Virus record (IMG/VR): IMGVR_UViG_3300047562_004681
Coordinates: 1 to 26,167 of that record
Source of the DNA: a virus
Direction: 5' to 3' (one strand)
DNA length: 26,167 bases
Shown here: piece by piece, positions 24,387 through 26,167 of the stretch
Layout of the letters: the number at the start of each line of letters is the position of its first letter
How positions within the stretch are numbered: the first letter of the stretch is position 1
Made by a program: the position numbers and the translations under genes
Notes under the pieces: generated by a model
The model's input: the letters and a program-made list of their open reading frames with translations, nothing else
What the model was told of the DNA's origin: nothing
Database searches by the model: none

Positions 24387-24414
24387 GATATACCTTCGTC
24401 ACACTTCAAACAAA
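24387..24414 (-). promoter_or_regulatory. Early/middle-type promoter, box copy 2
   Basis: TTTGTTTGAAGT (24414-24403, minus strand), ten bases, then TATATC (24392-24387). It drives the three-gene unit starting at 24351. Confidence 0.55.
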
Positions 24415-24489
24415 GCTTAACATATTTTTTAAAAAATAAGTGAAAATTCATCTACACAATTTGCGTATGAGTAGATATGAAATATTGGC

Positions 24490-24497
24490 TATAAATA
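24490..24497 (+). promoter_or_regulatory. Late promoter abutting structured RNA
   Basis: A perfect TATAAATA in the context CTATAAATAATC, shared with 17128-17139. The expected start (about 6 bases after the box, 24503) falls one base before the first paired base of the predicted RNA. Confidence 0.7.
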
Positions 24498-24503
24498 ATC
24501 TTC

Positions 24504-24591
24504 GCCCGGTTGCTAGGGGGTGTTTTTACCGTTTCCTGCCACTAACTCAAACTCGAAGCAGAACGGTGTCAGAGTTTGGGAGTGACCGGGC
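24504..24591 (+). ncRNA. Predicted pseudoknotted ncRNA with its own late promoter
   Basis: An 88-base element. P1 is GCCCGGTTGCT (24504-24514) with AGTGACCGGGC (24581-24591), 11 bp with two G-U pairs. P2 is ACCGTT (24528-24533) plus CTGC (24536-24539), pairing with GCAG (24558-24561) plus AACGGT (24562-24567), 10 bp with a TC bulge. The P2 loop contains CTCAAACTC (24546-24554), complementary to GAGTTTGGG (24572-24580), 9 bp with one G-U, forming a pseudoknot whose second strand abuts P1 directly. The last pairing could instead compete with P2 as a switch. The sequence does not match a tRNA or any ribozyme or riboswitch I recognise. The 3' end is uncertain; a weak ATTTG/CAAAT hairpin followed by TTTCTTT lies at 24592-24614. 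Confidence 0.65.
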
Positions 24592-24697
24592 ATTTGAACT
24601 ATCCAAATTTCTTTGACAGTTCATTGGCACATTTCAGAGTACAATTTCCGCACATTAAAAAGTACCAATCTCCCTACGAATTTCCATGATTAACAAA

Positions 24698-24725
24698 ATG
24701 TAGAAAACGTCAAACTTCAAACAAA
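24698..24725 (-). promoter_or_regulatory. Promoter box copy 3
   Basis: TTTGTTTGAAGT (24725-24714, minus strand), identical to copies 1 and 2. At the same spacing the -10 region is CTACAT, poorer than TATATA or TATATC. If active, its transcript would cross the structured RNA in antisense. Confidence 0.4.
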
Positions 24726-24811
24726 AGTGTTTTAAATTTAATAAGTTAGCTTTTGGGGACTTCGAGTCTTTTTCTATATCGAGATGGACATTTAGTCTAG
24801 GAGATTTGCGT

Positions 24812-24907
24812 ATGAGCCGGGGGAGAATGTTTGAGTATGCGGCGATTATTTTATTATTCACCGCAGAACTTAAGGGGATTAAAGAGGACTCTCACAATTC
24901 TGAATAA
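24812..24907 (+). CDS. Possible 31-residue micropeptide
   Basis: The frame reads MSRGRMFEYAAIILLF at the start and ends KEDSHNSE. AGGAG lies about 8 bases before the ATG, and a short hydrophobic stretch could be a membrane segment. The upstream bases TTTGCGTATGAG are repeated at 24460. It ends 12 bases before the late promoter at 24920. Evidence is limited to ribosome site and position. Confidence 0.35.
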   Translation: MSRGRMFEYAAIILLFTAELKGIKEDSHNSE

Positions 24908-24919
24908 GCTCAAATTCAC

Positions 24920-24927
24920 TATAAATA
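24920..24927 (+). promoter_or_regulatory. Late promoter for genes 24970 and 25314
   Basis: A perfect TATAAATA. The expected start near 24933 gives a leader of about 37 bases before the ATG at 24970. Confidence 0.7.
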
Positions 24928-24969
24928 GACTTGCAAGTAATCAACTCTACGAAACTAAGAATTTTACCT

Positions 24970-25305
24970 ATGAGCAAGAAGACCGAACAACAGATTATCG
25001 CCGAATGTATTTCTACACTACTGGGAGAGGAGATTGATTCAGGGGAGCCAAAGTCCAGGACCGCCGAGCTGAGCGTTTTAAAGGCTAGGCTCAAGCCGCT
25101 TGGGTTTAAAGTCAAGACAAAGACTCTCTCACACGGAAAGCACGCAACGTTTCACCATACCGAAAGCGGACAGGATTTGACCGGCAATGCGTTTAGCCCC
25201 GAAGCCGCTCAAAAGTGGAAGCCTCTAATGGATGTTCTTGGTGACTACGATGAGATAACTCACGACGGCGAAAAAGTATACGGCATTAAGGCGGGTAGAA
25301 AATAG
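24970..25305 (+). CDS. Late protein with putative capsid-targeting leader
   Basis: The start is ATG 24970, as an upstream in-frame TTG at 24931 lies at the transcription start. The 111-residue product begins MSKKTEQQIIAECISTLLGE, nearly the same as the next protein. Candidate prohead-protease sites are I-A-E after residue 12 and L-G-E after residue 20. The body (LKARLKPLGFKVKTKTLSHG, then HHTESGQDLTGNAFSPEAA) is a small basic domain with no recognised family. No good Shine-Dalgarno is seen. Co-transcribed with 25314. Confidence 0.7.
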   Translation: MSKKTEQQIIAECISTLLGEEIDSGEPKSRTAELSVLKARLKPLGFKVKTKTLSHGKHATFHHTESGQDLTGNAFSPEAAQKWKPLMDVLGDYDEITHDGEKVYGIKAGRK

Positions 25306-25313
25306 TATCTTCT

Positions 25314-25805
25314 ATGAACAAGAAAACCGAACAGGACATCATCGCCGAGGCGATTGAAACATTTGTTGAGGATGTTGCCTGGGGCAATGATGAAGAGTAC
25401 GGAAGAGACATTGAACATCCCACACATGATGACATTCGAGTCTTTAGGCGAAGTCGTATTCCAGGCGCTCCTGTAGATTATGGTAGCACAAAGAGATATA
25501 GGAGTATCTTAAAGAATGCTCAGGGAGACCCCTCAAAAACCACTCAGGCGGAAATTGCACATGTCTCCCCCACGGGAGAGAGGAAAATTCTTGGCAGAGT
25601 TGTAAAAACTCCTAGACTTGATGATGAGGGAATTCCAACCGGGCAGCATCACATAAGTGTGCTTGCACCCTCTTCAAATAAACCAGGTAAATTGGAATCT
25701 ATAGCCAACTATGTTTCTGACGAGCACGAGGCTATTAACAAACTAAAGGCGCATCATAACCTTCCTCAAGTTTCAAAGAAAGTAAATAAAAACGATTTAG
25801 ACTAA
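25314..25805 (+). CDS. Late protein with putative capsid-targeting leader
   Basis: A 163-residue protein starting 8 bases after the previous stop. The leader MNKKTEQDIIAEAIETFVE shares 10 of the first 12 residues with the protein at 24970, and the DNA there is about 80% identical. The rest of the two proteins differs. I-A-E after residue 12 is followed by Ala, as in the T4 internal-protein leader I recall (FIAE then A). The C-terminus SDEHEAINKLKAHHNLP resembles that of the protein at 21524. The body is polar and basic with no recognised domain. Proposed internal head protein. Confidence 0.7.
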   Translation: MNKKTEQDIIAEAIETFVEDVAWGNDEEYGRDIEHPTHDDIRVFRRSRIPGAPVDYGSTKRYRSILKNAQGDPSKTTQAEIAHVSPTGERKILGRVVKTPRLDDEGIPTGQHHISVLAPSSNKPGKLESIANYVSDEHEAINKLKAHHNLPQVSKKVNKNDLD

Positions 25806-25873
25806 GCTTACGTTTCTATCATCCAGCCGGCATTCCTAACACAAACTTGACGTTTTCTATCTTATGTCAAACT

Positions 25874-25881
25874 CATAAATA
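25874..25881 (+). promoter_or_regulatory. Late promoter abutting gene 25887
   Basis: CATAAATA ends five bases before the ATG at 25887. The expected start coincides with the ATG itself. The intervening GAGG would work as a ribosome site only on a longer transcript coming from upstream. Confidence 0.5.
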
Positions 25882-25886
25882 GAGGT

Positions 25887-26147
25887 ATGACTACACGCTC
25901 CGACATTGATGATATCGTATTTGGCATCTCTTCTCTGCTCCTGGAGGGAAAGGAGAATTTGAAACATTTCGAGGGGCTCTCCGGAGTCTCTAAGCACGAT
26001 CCTTCACAGCTCATTAAAGGATTTGATGTTGAAAAAGAGCACTCCAAAACAGTCGCCGGAGATTCAAAGACCATAGCCAAGATTGTCCTCGACCACCTAA
26101 CAGAAGATCCCGAATATTACACAAAGCTCATTAAAGCCGGATTGTAA
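25887..26147 (+). CDS. DUF5661-like late protein with capsid-targeting-like leader
   Basis: An 86-residue protein. Its second half (FDVEKEHSKTVAGDSKTIA, then KIVLDHLTEDPEYYTKL) follows the pattern of the DUF5661 family (a V-E-x-EH stretch, then IALDHL-x-E-x-P-x-YYT-x-L), seen in phages and plasmids with unknown function. The N-terminus MTTRSDIDDIVFGISSLLLE ends in L-L-E at residue 20, the same place as the candidate cleavage sites of neighbours. It has a late promoter at its start. Proposed to be another packaged head protein carrying a different cargo domain. Confidence 0.7.
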   Translation: MTTRSDIDDIVFGISSLLLEGKENLKHFEGLSGVSKHDPSQLIKGFDVEKEHSKTVAGDSKTIAKIVLDHLTEDPEYYTKLIKAGL

Positions 26148-26167
26148 TCCTTTGCATTAGGTAATCC

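Larger units (their letters stand above)
24352..24811. other. 460-base mostly non-coding regulatory region
   Basis: This stretch has no well supported protein gene. It holds two minus-strand promoter boxes (24387-24414 and 24698-24725), a late promoter (24490-24497), the predicted structured RNA (24504-24591) and one copy of the repeat TTTGCGTATGAG (24460-24471, second copy 24805-24816). A 49-codon plus-strand frame (ATG 24467) runs through the RNA but has no ribosome site and an unconvincing sequence. A minus-strand frame of 18 residues (24599-24655) encodes MCGNCTLKCANELSKKFG, whose Cys pattern is notable, but its ribosome site is too distant. Confidence 0.6.

Noticed and set aside
24504-24591. 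HDV-like or twister ribozyme
   Set aside because: The strand order differs from HDV (the closing helix joins the two ends), and conserved twister bases could not be placed.
24467-24616. 49-codon plus-strand frame through the structured RNA
   Set aside because: There is no ribosome site, the late promoter lies inside it, and the composition is unlike neighbouring proteins. The pairing pattern explains the sequence better.
24655-24861. 68-residue minus-strand open frame
   Set aside because: It contains promoter box 3, overlaps the micropeptide region, has no good ribosome site and is low in complexity. A TAATG junction with an 18-residue Cys-rich frame was noted but is too weak to call.

Overview
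This window is part of the genome of a T4-like myovirus, a contractile-tailed phage. The strongest evidence is the consecutive run of neck and tail-completion proteins gp13, gp14 and gp15 (14110-17094), in the same order as in T4. They are preceded by two tail-collar (gp12-like) fibre proteins and a large DUF4815 virion protein. The non-coding DNA carries repeated NATAAATA boxes, the signature of T4-type late promoters. The style (DUF4815, T4-like neck, base composition near 40% GC) resembles exo-T-even and marine T4-like phages. No tRNA or host marker was found, so the host is undetermined.

Layout. (1) 1-8854, plus strand: late virion operon with a DUF4815 protein (5' end outside the window), small linker proteins, a duplicated-domain protein, a His-rich collar/tip protein and beta-rich fibre proteins. 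(2) 8851-9111, minus strand: a SemiSWEET-like membrane protein with its own minus-strand late promoter, inserted between fibre genes. (3) 9192-13454: a fibre gene in the fibritin position with a strong promoter, ribosome site and terminator, then a second collar protein and a small late protein. (4) 13455-16264 and on to 17094: a 160-base structured non-coding gap, a holin, then gp13, gp14 and gp15. (5) 17095-19130: a structured leader, a small basic protein and, on the minus strand, a secreted zinc metalloprotease. (6) 19224-21489: conserved phage proteins of unknown function, a zinc-cluster protein and dCMP deaminase. (7) 21509-22428 and 24920-26147: five small late proteins that appear to share a T4-like capsid-targeting leader ending in an (I/L/F)-x-E cleavage motif. 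One of them is a putative ADP-ribosyltransferase. (8) 22972-24351, minus strand: a probable early or middle cluster of four small genes with recurring promoter boxes and one terminator. (9) 24490-24591: a late promoter placed directly against a compact predicted pseudoknotted RNA.

How the parts may fit together. Plus-strand genes are late: they build tail fibres and neck, lyse the cell, and may load proteins into the head for injection. The minus-strand cluster is likely expressed earlier from different promoters. The two most unusual items are the proposed set of injected head proteins (T4 IP/Alt-like, with an ADP-ribosyltransferase cargo) and the late-promoter-driven structured RNA at 24504-24591. 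Both are inferences from sequence reading alone.
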